64,000 nt of DNA from Syncephalis plumigaleata (taxonomy: Eukaryota > Zoopagomycota > Zoopagomycetes > Zoopagales > Piptocephalidaceae): contig JAIXMF010000004.1 of assembly GCA_025201365.1 (NCBI GenBank), positions 248,001 to 312,000 on the forward strand. Direction: 5' to 3'. Made by a program: the position numbers and the translations under genes. The notes below the pieces were generated by a model that worked only from the letters and a program-made list of their open reading frames with translations, was not told where the DNA came from and made no database searches. Position 1 is the stretch's first letter; every line of letters starts with the position of its first letter. Shown one piece after another: positions 43,186-54,723 of the stretch.

Positions 43186-45535
43186 TTAATTTGATTTTCG
43201 TTGTTTGGACCCCCGTTGTCCTTGTCCTTCTTTCTTTGAACGCTTAGAAGGAACGGCACCTCGTTGGAATTGTGTTGGAATACGACTTCCATTACGAGCA
43301 CTGCGGATAATCTGAATAAAATTCAGACATGCAGCCATATCCCGATTCCACAAACGATGCTCGAATTCTTTAATTGGCTTGCCGTCTTTATCCAGCTCGA
43401 CCTCCTTGTCCTTCGTGCCCTTCGTGCCCTCTTGATTCTTCTCGTCATCCACGTCCATCATATCCTCTTGCTCCTCCTCATCATCTATGTCCATCATATC
43501 CTCTTGATTCTTCTTCTTCTCCTTGTCCTTCTTAGCCTTTATATTCTTCATGGCCTCTTTACAAGTTTGATGTGTGCATCTAATAAAATAATTAATTAAT
43601 AAATTGTAATAAATTGCAAAGTGTAATAAATTGTACTTACCTTAAGAGACCATGTCGAATAATTTTATGGCTGTCTTCATGTTTCTTGGGTCGAGGATTT
43701 GTGACCATCTTGAACGTCTCGAGCGTGGGTTTGTTGCAGGCTGGGCAGCACTTACTGGTCATATACTCGTCGATTAGAAAGACTTTAAAATGATGTCGTC
43801 GTAAAAGTCTTCTAAAGCCAATACCACGTATGGGCTCGTGGTATCTGGCGTGAGGAGCGGACCAGTTCCCCATCACAAAAACCGCATCCTTCTTGAACTT
43901 ATCAGTCAGCTCATGGATCAGCTTTTGATCACTCTGTTGTTTGCTGATGTAGGCTGACAGTTTCAACTTCCTAAAGAGAGGATGTTGAGTAGAATGGGCG
44001 GTGGGGAGGGTGAGAGTATCTCGGTAAAAGCTGGTGAGAACATCTGTGTGCTGTGCTCGACACCTCAGATAGTCCTCATATTCCGGTAGAGATACAGAGT
44101 TGCCCTTGGTTCTTGAGAGAGCCTCCTCGGCCTGCTGCACCGCCAGATTTCCCTTCTTGCACTCCTCGCGAATCTTGCGGTATTTCTTCGTCCTCCGCGT
44201 CTTGTCTTGACATGACTTTGTGTACCGATATTTTTTTGGCTTTTTTACTGTCGATTTTTCGTGTACACAAAATAGTAAATCCCTTCTTCCTGGGTCCACG
44301 GCCACGCATTTGTCTTTGAACTTCTGTTGCGCCGTAACACTTAAGTCGGTGAGATACTTGAAAGGCTTCTCTGATGGTTTTGCTGCTGGTGACTTCGTTT
44401 CCCCTTCCTCGGCGTCCTCGGCGTCGCTCTCGTCGTCGTCATTCTTGTCGTCGTTCTTCTTTTCGTTCTCCTTTTTCATCTTCTTGATGACCGTGACACC
44501 AACGCCATCGGTGTCAATCGAGCCAGAAAACTTGAGCTCACCCCTCATTTGAGTATCGAACGGCTTCAACTCGAGCTTCACGGCATCCTTCCAATGTTCC
44601 TCCATATGATCTTTACCCTTATACGCGCATCCTAATATGTTGTGACAAAGAATAACGGTGTCGATGTGGATGTAACACGGTGAGAAGGATCGGCGCAGAG
44701 GGAAGCAGTTGAACCCCTTTAAGTCGAGGTCCTTAAACAGGCGCGCAAGCTTAAAGAACGCCTTAAAGTGCTTCACCGGGCGCGCTACACAGTCGTAATA
44801 ACGGCCGTTTTCACCGAATTCATAGCCATCAGGGTAAGCACTTAAAACAGGCTCAAAGATGTCGAATGCCTCAGCAAGCTTAGGCATTTTCCTAAATGTC
44901 GTTTTACGCACACCTTGCTCGGCTATTTCCACCTTGAATGTTCTTACTTCCTCAGTAATTTCCTTACTGATTTTGTTGCGAAGGTCAGTTTCAGTTAATT
45001 TCTTGTAGAATTGCTTCCTCATATCCTTTACCCGCTTCTTGACATCGAAGTGCTTGTTGACGGCACGCCGAAGGAACTCGCCAAAGCGCAGCCTGACGTT
45101 GTTGGTGTAAGCAACGTACATCTTCCTTGCCTCATAAGTTGCTGATTGCTGAGCATAGAGTAACACCAGCGGTTGATAGCGAGCAATGCGAAGGTAATCA
45201 TCCAAATGGCTGTAGATGACTGCGCGAAATTCTGCTGTTGTGCCTTCGGTATGCTTTGTTTCCCGCTGGATTAATGCAAGCCATACTTCTGTGAAAAAGC
45301 CTACACTTATATACTTTTCGAACCTAAAGTTTGGCTTATCAAGTTCTTTGAGTAGGATATGTTTCGCGAAGGAGTAGGCGTGGAAGGTCGTGGTGTGTAC
45401 AATGTTTACAAAGTCGCGTAAAACACCACGACGCTCCTTCTTCCAACCAATGCCAGAAAGCGAAGACTTCACAGCCAGAACTCGTTCACTGTCGGCAGAA
45501 GTAGACGAGCCATGAGTGCCTGGCTGTGACGCCAT
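43186..45535 (-). CDS. Fanzor (eukaryotic TnpB-like) RNA-guided nuclease, 762 aa
   Basis: Two exons (43641-45535, 43186-43579) encode 762 aa. Fanzors are OMEGA-type, RNA-guided DNA nucleases related to TnpB and Cas12. Visible: a long helical N-terminal half; an acidic-basic low-complexity insert (about residues 360-395); RuvC-I VAVDPGRRDLLF with Asp 414; a basic helix (RRTKKYRKIREECK) that could be a nuclear signal; IDEYMTSKCCPAC with the Thr-Ser pair at 593-594 and the first zinc-finger Cys pair; the second Cys pair CTHQTC after the intron; and RuvC-III LWNRDMAACLN with Asp 712. This follows the known D-x(125-275)-TS-xx-C4-RD plan. Unusual: about 70 charged residues lie between zinc finger and RuvC-III. 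All key residues are present, so it may be active. The start is the only ATG near the 5' end. A guide RNA is expected near the 3' end. Confidence 0.92.
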
Positions 45536-47190
45536 GGATGAAATGGATGGATATCAATGCAATAGCAGTATGTTAAAACGAGCACAGTTACAATATGAAG
45601 GGTTAATTAATCTTTTATTTTATTGTAGTATAGACGCTTCTTTATATACGTGGCATGCTGGTAGTACTAACTGCGTGGATCTGATGACGTAGGGGTGAAA
45701 CGCTCGTGCAGACACATACAGGAAGGGTGAATCTATTATGGTAAGTAGTATCATTTACAGCGCAACACAGTAAGACTCGTATCATCTAGTGTCATTGTAG
45801 CAATGGTATAACGCCGCTTATAATTTAGCAATCGGTAAGCATTAATAAGTACTAGTAATCTTGTTAACACTTTATTAAATATATTTGTTATTAATAAATG
45901 AACAGAGTCTTGTAATGGATGTTAATATATTCATTTGCATTCTACTAATGCTTCCATTAGCAATTTCTCCTTAACTATTTGCTAACACTTGATTAATGGT
46001 TTACCAATCCATTTCCAAGTATCCATTTCATCGTTGCTTTTCTTTCCCCTTTCCCTTTACTTCATTACCTACATTATTTCCTCCTCCTTTACTTCGTTAA
46101 CAATTCTAATACATTTCCATTCCTCATTATCGACTGATGTATAAACTCCTGATTTTCTTTATTAGTCAATGAAAGCACCTTTCTTTCTCTCTCTTTACTA
46201 ATGCTGTCTTCTTCGTACTAACCTCTTTTTCCTTGTCATTCAGTAACACACTTATTTGTGTCAACTACATTCTAGTTGTTTCTTTTCTTTTTATTTCCCT
46301 TTTCTCTCTCTCTATAACAACACACGTCTACTTCCTCTTGACTATATGCTAGTTATTTCTTTTCCTTTCTCAGTAATGCGCGTCTTCTTCGTATCATTCA
46401 CATTCCACTTACTTCCTCTCTCACTTTAGCATACACATTCCCAATAGCAGCTATTCTGTCATACTATCTCTAAGCCGTTTATTTATTTCTTTGCTTTCCT
46501 CTTGCTCTAACCTATCTACATGCTCTCTTGTCGTTATTATTACTCTACCAATAAGCCTTGTTTATTGTTTGTTCTAGTCCTTTGTTTTCTATCACTGCCC
46601 TGCTTATTTATCAATGTTTAAGCATTTACTGCTCTCGTTGTAATATGTACCTTTTACTTTTACCGCTCTTTTCCGTCATCTGTTTGTATGCCACCCTTAC
46701 GTCATGCTTTTATTTGTATTTTCATTTGTTTATTGCCATCTACATACTCTATTCACCTACAAGCATATACTGCTTCTTCAAATAAACTGGCATACGTGTT
46801 CATGCACCATTCCTCGCTCATTCCTTGCTCCTTCGTGTCAACTCAGTCATTTTACTAGTTACTGCTTGTTTATTACATTGTTTATCGTATATTCACTTCG
46901 TTCACTCGTTGCTCTCTATGCAATTAATCGTAAGCATTATTATCATAATTTATCTACCATACTAGTTTATTACTACTTGTAAGTACATGACATGACAATA
47001 TTCAACTATACTAGTACACTTGTATCATCTACCTTATAGAATTGATGATGATAGTTATCGCTATCAATAAATGATCCATTACTAATACTGAATTGTTATT
47101 ATTGTCATGCTGTGTCAATTGGCATTTCTATGATGATAATGGTGTTAACAATTGTGTGAATCTATCTATCAATAAACCGCAAATGTTAAA
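45536..47190. other. non-coding promoter-side arm of the Fanzor element
   Basis: 1.65 kb between the nuclease start and the right TIR. No transposase or other gene is seen. From about 46000 to 46980 the plus strand is pyrimidine-rich (CTTT, CTCT, TTCC), so the nuclease strand is purine-rich. It has no tandem repeat. The outer 250 bp are shared with the 4138 derivative. It may hold promoter or RNA functions. Confidence 0.6.
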
Positions 47191-47223
47191 GGATAAATGC
47201 GCAAATTGGATGGAAAAACACTG
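47191..47223 (-). repeat. Fanzor element terminal inverted repeat, promoter side
   Basis: Pairs with 43081-43113. The subterminal sequence (GGATAAATGCGC and about 250 bp further in) is shared with the left end of the 4138-4679 element and, in part, with the right end of the 48495-48732 MITE. Confidence 0.9.
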
Positions 47224-47300
47224 TATCATACGTAGTAATAGTAATAGTAATAGTAGTAATAGTAGTAATAGTAGAAGATGACGGCGTCTTTCTTTTCCTC

Positions 47301-48248
47301 TTATACTTGATCGCTTTCAAACTTTTTGTACGGAGCACTATGCGATGACATGAAATTGGTCTTATGCGATCCCGAGTCTGCCAGTTGCCTTGATTTAATG
47401 CCTAAACCATAAGCTATTGTCTGACCAATAATAACGAAATCCATAGTCAATTGGAATAATCCACATAGTAGGAATTGTAATGGCGCTTCCGTCATGTAGT
47501 AATAACCTGTTTTGAATAGGTCACCGCCCAACCAACTTAAAAGTACCACCGGACTAATAGATATAGATATATAGGCGATATATAGATGATATATCGATGA
47601 GCATACTATTGCAACTGTAGAGTAATACTCACCTGAAACCTTCCACGGATTTACGACGATAATTGGTAAGTACTTGCGGTACAGGTAGCATGGCCTCTGT
47701 ACCAACTGCCAAATAGCCGATAATATCGATATACCATTCCTTAGGTCCTAGCAGCAATTGTAGTACACCCAGGGCGACTGCAATCTGAGCCAAAAAGCTC
47801 ATATAATCAGAGAACTGCGGCCAGCGCCAAATACTACGTTCATGCATCCAGGAACCGTTTGGCTCGTCAAGTGCCCGACAACGAATGCAAAGATGGAGTA
47901 GTACAATTTGAGCACCTATCATGAGTAAGCTTTGCCATAATAGCGTATCGTCAAAGCGACGTCCAAACCTATAAAGTATCGAGGGATTAGTATATCATAG
48001 CTGTGTCAACAAGTGTTCAATAATACCAGAAGAATATACGTAATAAGCTGTAATTATGAAATAAAAGGTTAACATCTTGTGAGCGCACTAGACAATTGCT
48101 CTGTAACTCACTTGCCAACCAGTAGTAGACCGCAAATAGCGGTAGAGAAACCACGACTGGATCCTGTACGTCGCATAGTAGTGTATTGGTCGATATAGGC
48201 CGCTGGTGGGCCAAATATCATGGCTAATTGAAGTGCAGCACCAATCAT
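47301..48248 (-). CDS. PQ-loop repeat membrane protein, SLC66A2/Any1-like
   Basis: Four exons (48112-48248, 48027-48047, 47633-47968, 47301-47553) encode 248 aa. The family includes animal PQLC1/SLC66A2 and yeast Any1, a Golgi/endosome protein that opposes phosphatidylethanolamine flippases. Seen: the first PQ-loop region (MIFGPPAAYIDQY...RTGSSRGFS), NLLRIFFWFGRRFDDTLLWQ, the second PQ loop (TEAMLPVPQVLTNYRRKS), SWLGGDLFKTGYYY, and seven likely transmembrane segments with a polar C-tail. Exon 2 is just 21 nt (LLRIFF plus part codons), inside the most conserved motif. It lies beside the right end of the Fanzor element. Confidence 0.88.
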
Positions 48249-48494
48249 AGCGAATACGTAGTAGTAGTAGAAGTAGAAATATTGAGGAATGAAAAGAGTG
48301 TTAAAGAATCGTGTTTACACGAAAGCGTTTCGTTGTCAATGATGTGATCACACACACACACGCATATATCTATCCAGTTTGAAAATGATATCACCGTCAT
48401 CATCATTATCATCATTATCATCATTATCTGATATTTGATATTTGAAATAAAAATACTTTATTCAATCTTTATCCTATCATTTAATCATCTAGTA

Positions 48495-48732
48495 CAGACC
48501 ATTTCCATCCAATTTGTGCAGTTAGCCTTCTGTTTTTACGAATAAATGATAGTTATCACTAATTGTAATATATGATATAGCGATCATTAATATCTCCCTC
48601 AACTGCTAGGGCAATGACAACTACTCAATAACAATATCAATGCGATGATGGTGTTTACAATTGTGTAAATCTATTTATTAATGGACTGCAAACGTTAAAG
48701 GATAAATGCGCTAATTGGATGGAAAAACACTG
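48495..48732. mobile_element. 238-bp MITE of the Fanzor family
   Basis: TIRs CAGACCATTTCCATCCAATT and (inward from the right) CAGTGTTTTTCCATCCAATT, each next to TA. The ends match the Fanzor element, while about 80 bp of the middle match 20330-20440 only. No coding capacity. Its right end lies 5 bp from the S1P lyase stop codon, so the element now forms that gene's 3' UTR or terminator. Confidence 0.88.
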
Positions 48733-48737
48733 TAGGA

Positions 48738-50586
48738 TTAGGCAATGTAGAGGGCATCGACAAAGCCTTTAGCAACCTCGCCAATAAGCGATTTGTCCGG
48801 AATGGTGGCTGCCATGCCATAAATCGCCGCTTGTCCCTTCTTGTTAAGTGATGGATCAGCGCGTACTTCATCCACCGCCGCTTGCAAGTCTTTGCAAAAG
48901 TCGTCGGCGCGCTTGACTGTCAACAATGTACATGAAATGTGTACTGCATCTGGTTCCTGCAGCGAGCTCAAATGCCATCCACGACGTGACATGGCGTCAT
49001 TAACGGCGTGTACATTCAATGGGGCATCCGCCGCAAATGAAAGCGCCGTCATAAGAGGCTTGCCAAGTATGTGTAGTCCGCTGATCTCCTCGATACCTTT
49101 AGCGATACGACGCGCGCACTCAACAATCTCACGTGTCGATTCGACGTAGCCGGCCTCGCCTATCGACATGAGTGCCGTCCAGCATGAGGCAATCAACGCG
49201 CCAGGACGTGACCCGGCAATGGAGGGTGAGGCGTACACGCCGCCCACCCAGGTAGGCGTGACAAAGTACTGATAGGAGCGTAGTTCCTTGGTGCGGTACA
49301 TGATAACTGACGTGCCCTTTGGTGCGAATCCATACTTGTGCGTATCGCATGAGATGGAGGTCACGCCGTCAACGCGGAAATCGAACGGTGGCATATGGAA
49401 GCCGGCCTTTTCCATGAATGGTGCGATAAATCCACCGAGGCAACAATCGACGTGCATGCCGATGCCGTGTCGTTTGGCCAGCTTGGCTAGCGCGCTAATG
49501 TCGTCAATGGTACCGTATGGGAAATTGGGAGCAGATCCGGCTAGCATAATGGTGTTGCGATTAATGGCGCGTCGTACTGCCTTCAAGTCCACTTGGAAGG
49601 TCGTTTGATTGACAGGTACATGCACTAGACGAATACCGAAATAGCTGGCCGCTTTATCGAAAGCCGCATGTATCGATGCTGGCACGACCATTTCCGGCTC
49701 GGTGATGCCTTTCGTTTGGCGTGCCCAGTCACGATAGGCTTTACAGGCCATGAGTAGACTTTCCGTGCCGCCACTCGTCATGACACCGCCGGCTGATGCT
49801 GGCGCATTGTACATGTCTAGAATCATCGCAACAGCTTCAGCCTCCATTTTCCGTACGCCAGGGAATACTTCGGGATGCAACGGGTTGCTAACGCTGAATA
49901 GACGATAGGCATCAGTGCACAGATTAGTGAGTGATTCACCGCCGTGATAGACGGCACCCGAGATACGACCGTCCTTCCAGTCAACCTTGGACATGCCGTG
50001 ATACCTAAAGATTAATGATGGAAAACATCATAACAACAAGTGTAAGTATTATATAGCAAAATATAAAATAAGAAAGAATCATGCAATTATGACTATTGTT
50101 GTTGTTGTTGTTGTAAGCGTACTTTTCTAATTCTGCACGGATTTGTTCCTCGCTAAATCCTTGTTTCGGTAGATTGAAATAGCGAGTTTCTCCAGGACGC
50201 ATTGGCGCCACATCTTGTTGCATCTTATGAATTACTTTATCCAGTTCCGCTTGTATCTTGCCACGAACACCAGGAAGTTGCTTGGCCCTATTCAGTAGTA
50301 TCTATTGCCATTTATAGTGGTAACAGCATAAACAGCAGTAGCAGTAGCAGTCTTTTAGTTTGCATTCGATATTACATTGTTGCGTACATACCCTAAAGAT
50401 ACTCTGCTTCCATTCCACTAGCAAGCCCACCGGACCACGTAGACGTAGCAGATAAACGAAACGTGATAGGAAACGATAGATAACCATAATGACGATTATA
50501 TTCTTGGCCAGTTCCACTCGTGGCGACTTCAGCCACTCTTGCGCTAATAGCCACGATATGGCCAGTCGAGATTGCACATTAGCCAT
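48738..50586 (-). CDS. DPL1: sphingosine-1-phosphate lyase
   Basis: Three exons (50392-50586, 50123-50301, 48738-50004) encode 546 aa. It is an ER PLP enzyme that cleaves phosphorylated sphingoid bases to an aldehyde and phosphoethanolamine, the exit step of sphingolipid breakdown. Seen: an N-terminal hydrophobic anchor (about residues 27-50, NIIVIMVIYRFLSRFVYLL), GAVYHGG, PLHPEVFPG, MTSGGTESLLMA, MHVDCCLGGF and the PLP-lysine motif CDTHKYGFAPKGTS, then TPTWVGGVYASPSIAGSRPG. Length matches fungal Dpl1. A Fanzor-family MITE ends 5 bp after the stop codon, so native 3' signals may be displaced. Confidence 0.96.
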
Positions 50587-51104
50587 CGTAAGTAATGGTA
50601 AGGTGTAAAGTAAAAAGAAAAAGGAAGCTAGCTCAACGGTAACTGAGGCGACAAGAAAGTAACAATAAAGAAGTAGCAATTAACGGCGAGACCATAGACA
50701 TTGAAATGGGTTAGGCGAGAACAAGTGGTGCAGTCAAACAATGAATAATGTCTCAATTGGCATTAAAGGCGGCAGACTTCGGCATTCAATCCCGTGGAAT
50801 TCAAAGTATGTCATTGTTGTGATTCGTGTCACAATCGTGATTGGTCAGGCCTATCAGCTCACGTCCTGTAATGGATAGACTGGCACGTAGAATGGCAATC
50901 AATGGGAAAGAGAACGAGTCAGATGGCTAACAAGTGATCATGGTCAATAGGCAAGATATCATTCATGTACATGCCGTAATACAGTAACAACGTTCTATCC
51001 TATAATAAATGCTGAAACACATGAACAATCATCATCAGTAGTTGTGTTCTACTTGAACTAATGATGTATTTCATATCATTTAGAAAGAGAGAGAGAGAGA
51101 GTAA
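50587..51104. other. S1P lyase upstream region
   Basis: No gene seen. Ends near an AG repeat (51084-51102) at the border of the inverted duplication. Confidence 0.5.
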
Positions 51105-51403
51105 TGATTGCTGTTTAGATTATTAATGATATGTGTTTACACATACCTTAGCGTAAATCATTTATCATCATATGGTAATTCTCCTTTTTGTTACTACATA
51201 TGAAAGACACGATGACAAGTATGCCTATACGAGGATGGGATATTTATGTTTGATTCAATACGATGAGTGCATAGTTAAAGCAAAATGAGAGTACTGACTA
51301 TCATGACATGTCGATAGTGGTCATTGCCATTTATGCAGAAAGACTTGTCCATACGATCGATACGATGATGTGGTGTCGATCTACTCGCAATAGACTGGAT
51401 ATA

Positions 51404-51745
51404 CTAAAGTTGTTTTGTATCAAGTGCGATGTCTACCGATGTATTATTGACAAACGAGGACCATAGGACACAAGTGTGTGCGGGAGTGATCAAAGCGAAG
51501 AAGCTGAAAGGGAGACATGGATCGAATGTCAATGTGTCGGCTATTCTTATCGTGAAAGCTGGATGGCAACTAGCCTCGGTAATCATGCGTTTGTAGCGAG
51601 CTAATAGTGTCTCATGTACCATAAAAAGTGTACTGCTATTACCTAGCGACTTGCTAATGACGACAACATGCTCGGATCCAATGGTATTGCACGTCACATT
51701 TGTCTGTAATGTAGCTGTGCGTTCGATTAGCTTGCATCCTAGCAC
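51404..51745 (-). other. 113-codon frame conserved in both duplication arms
   Basis: An open frame starting ATGCTAGGATGCAAG that recurs at 7143-7484 with two residue changes (A/T and F-K versus S-E). There is no signal peptide or known motif. The opposite strand also has short exon-like stretches (about 51205-51290 and 51430-51596), so the true coding strand, if any, is unclear. High DNA identity over the whole block makes frame conservation weak evidence. Confidence 0.25.
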
Positions 51746-52318
51746 ATCTTGTACGCTAATAAACTACAGCGTATCCACTGCTTACTCTTCACTCGTTGTA
51801 CACATTTGCACAATCTAAAGTATGGATTTCCTTCTGGTGCTTCAATCTCCAATACTTACTAAATCGAAACATAATAAATTGAATCCCACTTCTTCTGGCG
51901 TCTATTCATTCAATTCTATGGGATAAGCAAATTAGTGTTCTCTGCCATCTACTTACACTGATGAAACATGTCAACTGTGATTGTAATCTTGATTGATAGC
52001 GCGTATAGACAAGCACTTATGAATGACAACACTATCTGATCACTAATTCTGGTATCTTGCTTGAATGACTTGATGAAGCAATGTATCAAAAACATACCGA
52101 TTCTATTCCATTTCCAATTTTATTTTACTAAATGTTTTATTTGCACGCATGTATACAACCATGATTCAGTTTGAATACAATGAGCAACGTGTGTACGCTT
52201 ATGGACTACACGTGTCGTTGTAATAGAAATAAACTGCATCATTGTACCTATAAGTAGAGTATTAGAAATGTCAAAACTGACTAGCGATATTAGTTACACG
52301 TTCTTCTTTCTTTTTTTT

Positions 52319-52475
52319 ACCGTAGTCAAGTCTCCTCATAGAACTACACGCCAAAGCCATTCCATTTAGTATACGCAATACACTGCACTAGTCGTCGATA
52401 TAGATCAGTACAAGTGCGGTTACAAGAATCGAGTTTATTGACGACATATCAACAAGTTACTCGGCCGGGATAACC
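52319..52475 (+). promoter_or_regulatory. conserved 5' flank of the secreted kinase-like family
   Basis: About 155 bp before the ATG, from TTTTACCGTAGTCAAGTCTC to TACTCGGCCGGGATAACC. It is almost unchanged at 54563-54723 and in reverse at 6413-6575, more so than the coding exons that follow. It probably holds the promoter and 5' UTR. Confidence 0.6.
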
Positions 52476-53778
52476 ATGAAATACAGCACGATTTCATTAT
52501 CTGCAATCACACTATGTGTGTGCATGATGTTATCGCATCACACAAATGGCATGGATATGTGGAGTACACCATCACCATTCACCAATAACAATCCGAATCA
52601 AATGTCGATGACGGAACAGCAATGGAATCAGCAGCCAAATATTAATATGCAATCTGGAAGCAATAACCAAATTAATGTAGCTACACCGATACATCCAAAC
52701 AACATCTAAGGACAATCTCAATCACCAGAGAGAATGATTATACATGCTACAGTAAATCCTGATGATAAGAACGATATAACTATACATTTCACTGGAAAAA
52801 TACAATTTCGAATCAATGAAATGGCCAAAGGACCCTAAATATACACAGCATCAAATGAAAGAAGAGTGGAATGATAAAAATGTCCTAGTTGTATGTTACA
52901 ATGATAATGAAGGATACGAAAGAGTGAAGGCATTCTATGATGTAAGTAGTTGTAGCTATATCGCCTAATGACATTAGCTCACATTATTAGTTAGTATATC
53001 GAGGGAATAACAGATCCAATATACAAGAGGAAATTCGACGCCATACTATTTAAGCGTATGGATAATGCTCAAACAACAGATGGAAAAATAGGCTGTTTCG
53101 TATTCAATTTACCTAGTAATTATATTACACTGAGGCGATATTTTTTCCGAAATCCCACATTCGCCATGGTTAAACGTGTACCAAACATGATTGCCCAATT
53201 AATGGAGGGTATGCATGTTGGCAATAGCAACAACTTAGGCATTAGCACTAATATTAATAATAATGCTGTCTAGGAATTTCATCTCTTAATGAAGTAGGCG
53301 TTGCGTATAATAACATTAAAGCAAGGCGTAAGTCGGTGCTTTATTATACCAACAAAAGCTAACCGATATTATAATAGATGTCGTGCTTTTAACGGATACT
53401 CTGAGAAATGTAAATGGCCTCAAGCTGATCAACTTTGACTACTCGATTGTCTACAAAGATTTTGGAGAAAGTATGGCCAGGTCAAGATTTTACCAAAACA
53501 TAAACGAGCTGTATGCAATTCGGCAAGCTTTCTTGGTGGATGTTGGGCAGACTAGTGCGCTCATTACCAATTTATTTTATAATTACGATAGTGTACTAAC
53601 CACAGAGTTCAAATTCACCGATCCTGCCATGTCCGCTCAATTGAAGCTATACCATGCGCAGCGAAAATCCTTATGGAATATAAGCAAATTGATGCGTAAA
53701 GACGATGCAAATCGTATTATGTTGCATTACATACTCAGCAATGACTACAACGTAATAAAAATACCAATCAAGGAGTAA
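52476..53778 (+). pseudogene. secreted kinase-like protein, broken copy
   Basis: Same four-exon layout as 54724 (52476-52941, 52995-53208, 53274-53327, 53378-53778). The signal peptide and Asn/Gln-rich linker are intact, but exon 1 has an in-frame stop at 52707-52709 and a frame change about 110 bp later. Exons 2-4 are open: GCFVFNLPSNYI (hinge-like), GISSLNEVGVAYNNIKARHV where the HRD loop would be (it keeps an NIK like kinase DIK), and LKLINFD. The N-terminal 77 codons could still give a short secreted peptide. Copies: 5122-6412 (inverted) and 54724. Confidence 0.75.
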
Positions 53779-54562
53779 TTAAATAAACAATATATTGCTA
53801 TCATTCACTGTAATGATTGCTAGACTATTGATAGACTACTATAAATAGCTTCATTCTTATAAGAGATGTTCGCTTGTTTAATCGATCATTATTCCAGTGA
53901 CATTGTTGATTTGTACTGACAGATTGATATTTCATGTAATGTACGACTGCTTAATGATCAATTCATTGCAATACAAACAGCACTAGTTGGCATGTACACG
54001 TATGATCTATGCCAACCATCATTGATAGTATCACTTGATAATTCATTCAGTATGCCTAAGCAACATCAACTTGAATAGATAGATAGTGAGAAATGGTTTA
54101 TATAATAGCGAGCAAACAAATGCTTATTCATTTCCGTAATAAAACTCAATTCCATAGAAAATCATTGTCATTTTATTAGGAATGCTACTTTAATGGTGCA
54201 AGCTACCACTGTCTGATGCTTGGCTTTACTATGTCATGGTTGACGTTGATCCATAAGATGGAGACTGTTTGCATCCTGCATTGTATTTATTTGTATATGG
54301 TATCCATTCTCGTCATTCGAATGATCTATAGAACATTCATAACGAATAGTTGATTGACAATTTTGAATACAGCATCCAAAAACAGCTACCCATAGCCATG
54401 ATTCAGTTCAAATATAGTACACGACCTATGAGTGTTTGTATAGACTGCACGTGTCATTGTAAGATATTTAAACTCCATCATTGTATTTACAACTATAAAT
54501 GGGTGATAAAAATGTCAACACTTGGCTATCAATAATAGCAGTGTACGCTCTCTTCTTCTTCT
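53779..54562. other. spacer between tandem kinase-like copies
   Basis: No gene seen. The last 250 bp are a diverged repeat of the 52150-52320 region (GCACGTGTCATTGTAAG and neighbours), so the tandem unit includes upstream DNA. Confidence 0.45.
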
Positions 54563-54723
54563 TTTTACCGTAGTCAAGTCTCCTCATAGAACTACACGCC
54601 AAAGCCATTCCATTTAGTATACGCAATACACTGCACTAGTCGTCGATATAGATCAGTACAAGTGCGGTTACAAGAAACGAGTTTATTGACGACATATCAC
54701 GAAGTTACTCGGCCGGGATAACC

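Larger units (their letters stand above)
43081..47223 (-). mobile_element. full-length Fanzor-bearing DNA transposon
   Basis: A 4143-bp element with about 26-bp terminal inverted repeats (CAGGCTTTTTCCATCCAATT at the left; CAGTGTTTTTCCATCCAATT read inward from the right), each abutting TA, the target choice of Tc1/mariner elements. The only gene is a Fanzor nuclease on the minus strand. No transposase frame is present, so movement would need one supplied from elsewhere. Eukaryotic Fanzors are known as passengers of several transposon classes, including mariner-like ones. Confidence 0.9.

Noticed and set aside
43264-43599. 111-codon plus-strand frame opposite Fanzor exon 2
   Set aside because: Shadow of the acidic insert; the minus strand has the RuvC-III motif and a supported intron.
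46558-46982. Two plus-strand frames in the Fanzor element arm
   Set aside because: Products of pyrimidine-rich DNA; no transposase signature (no DDE/D region or helix-turn-helix), so not called as a second gene.
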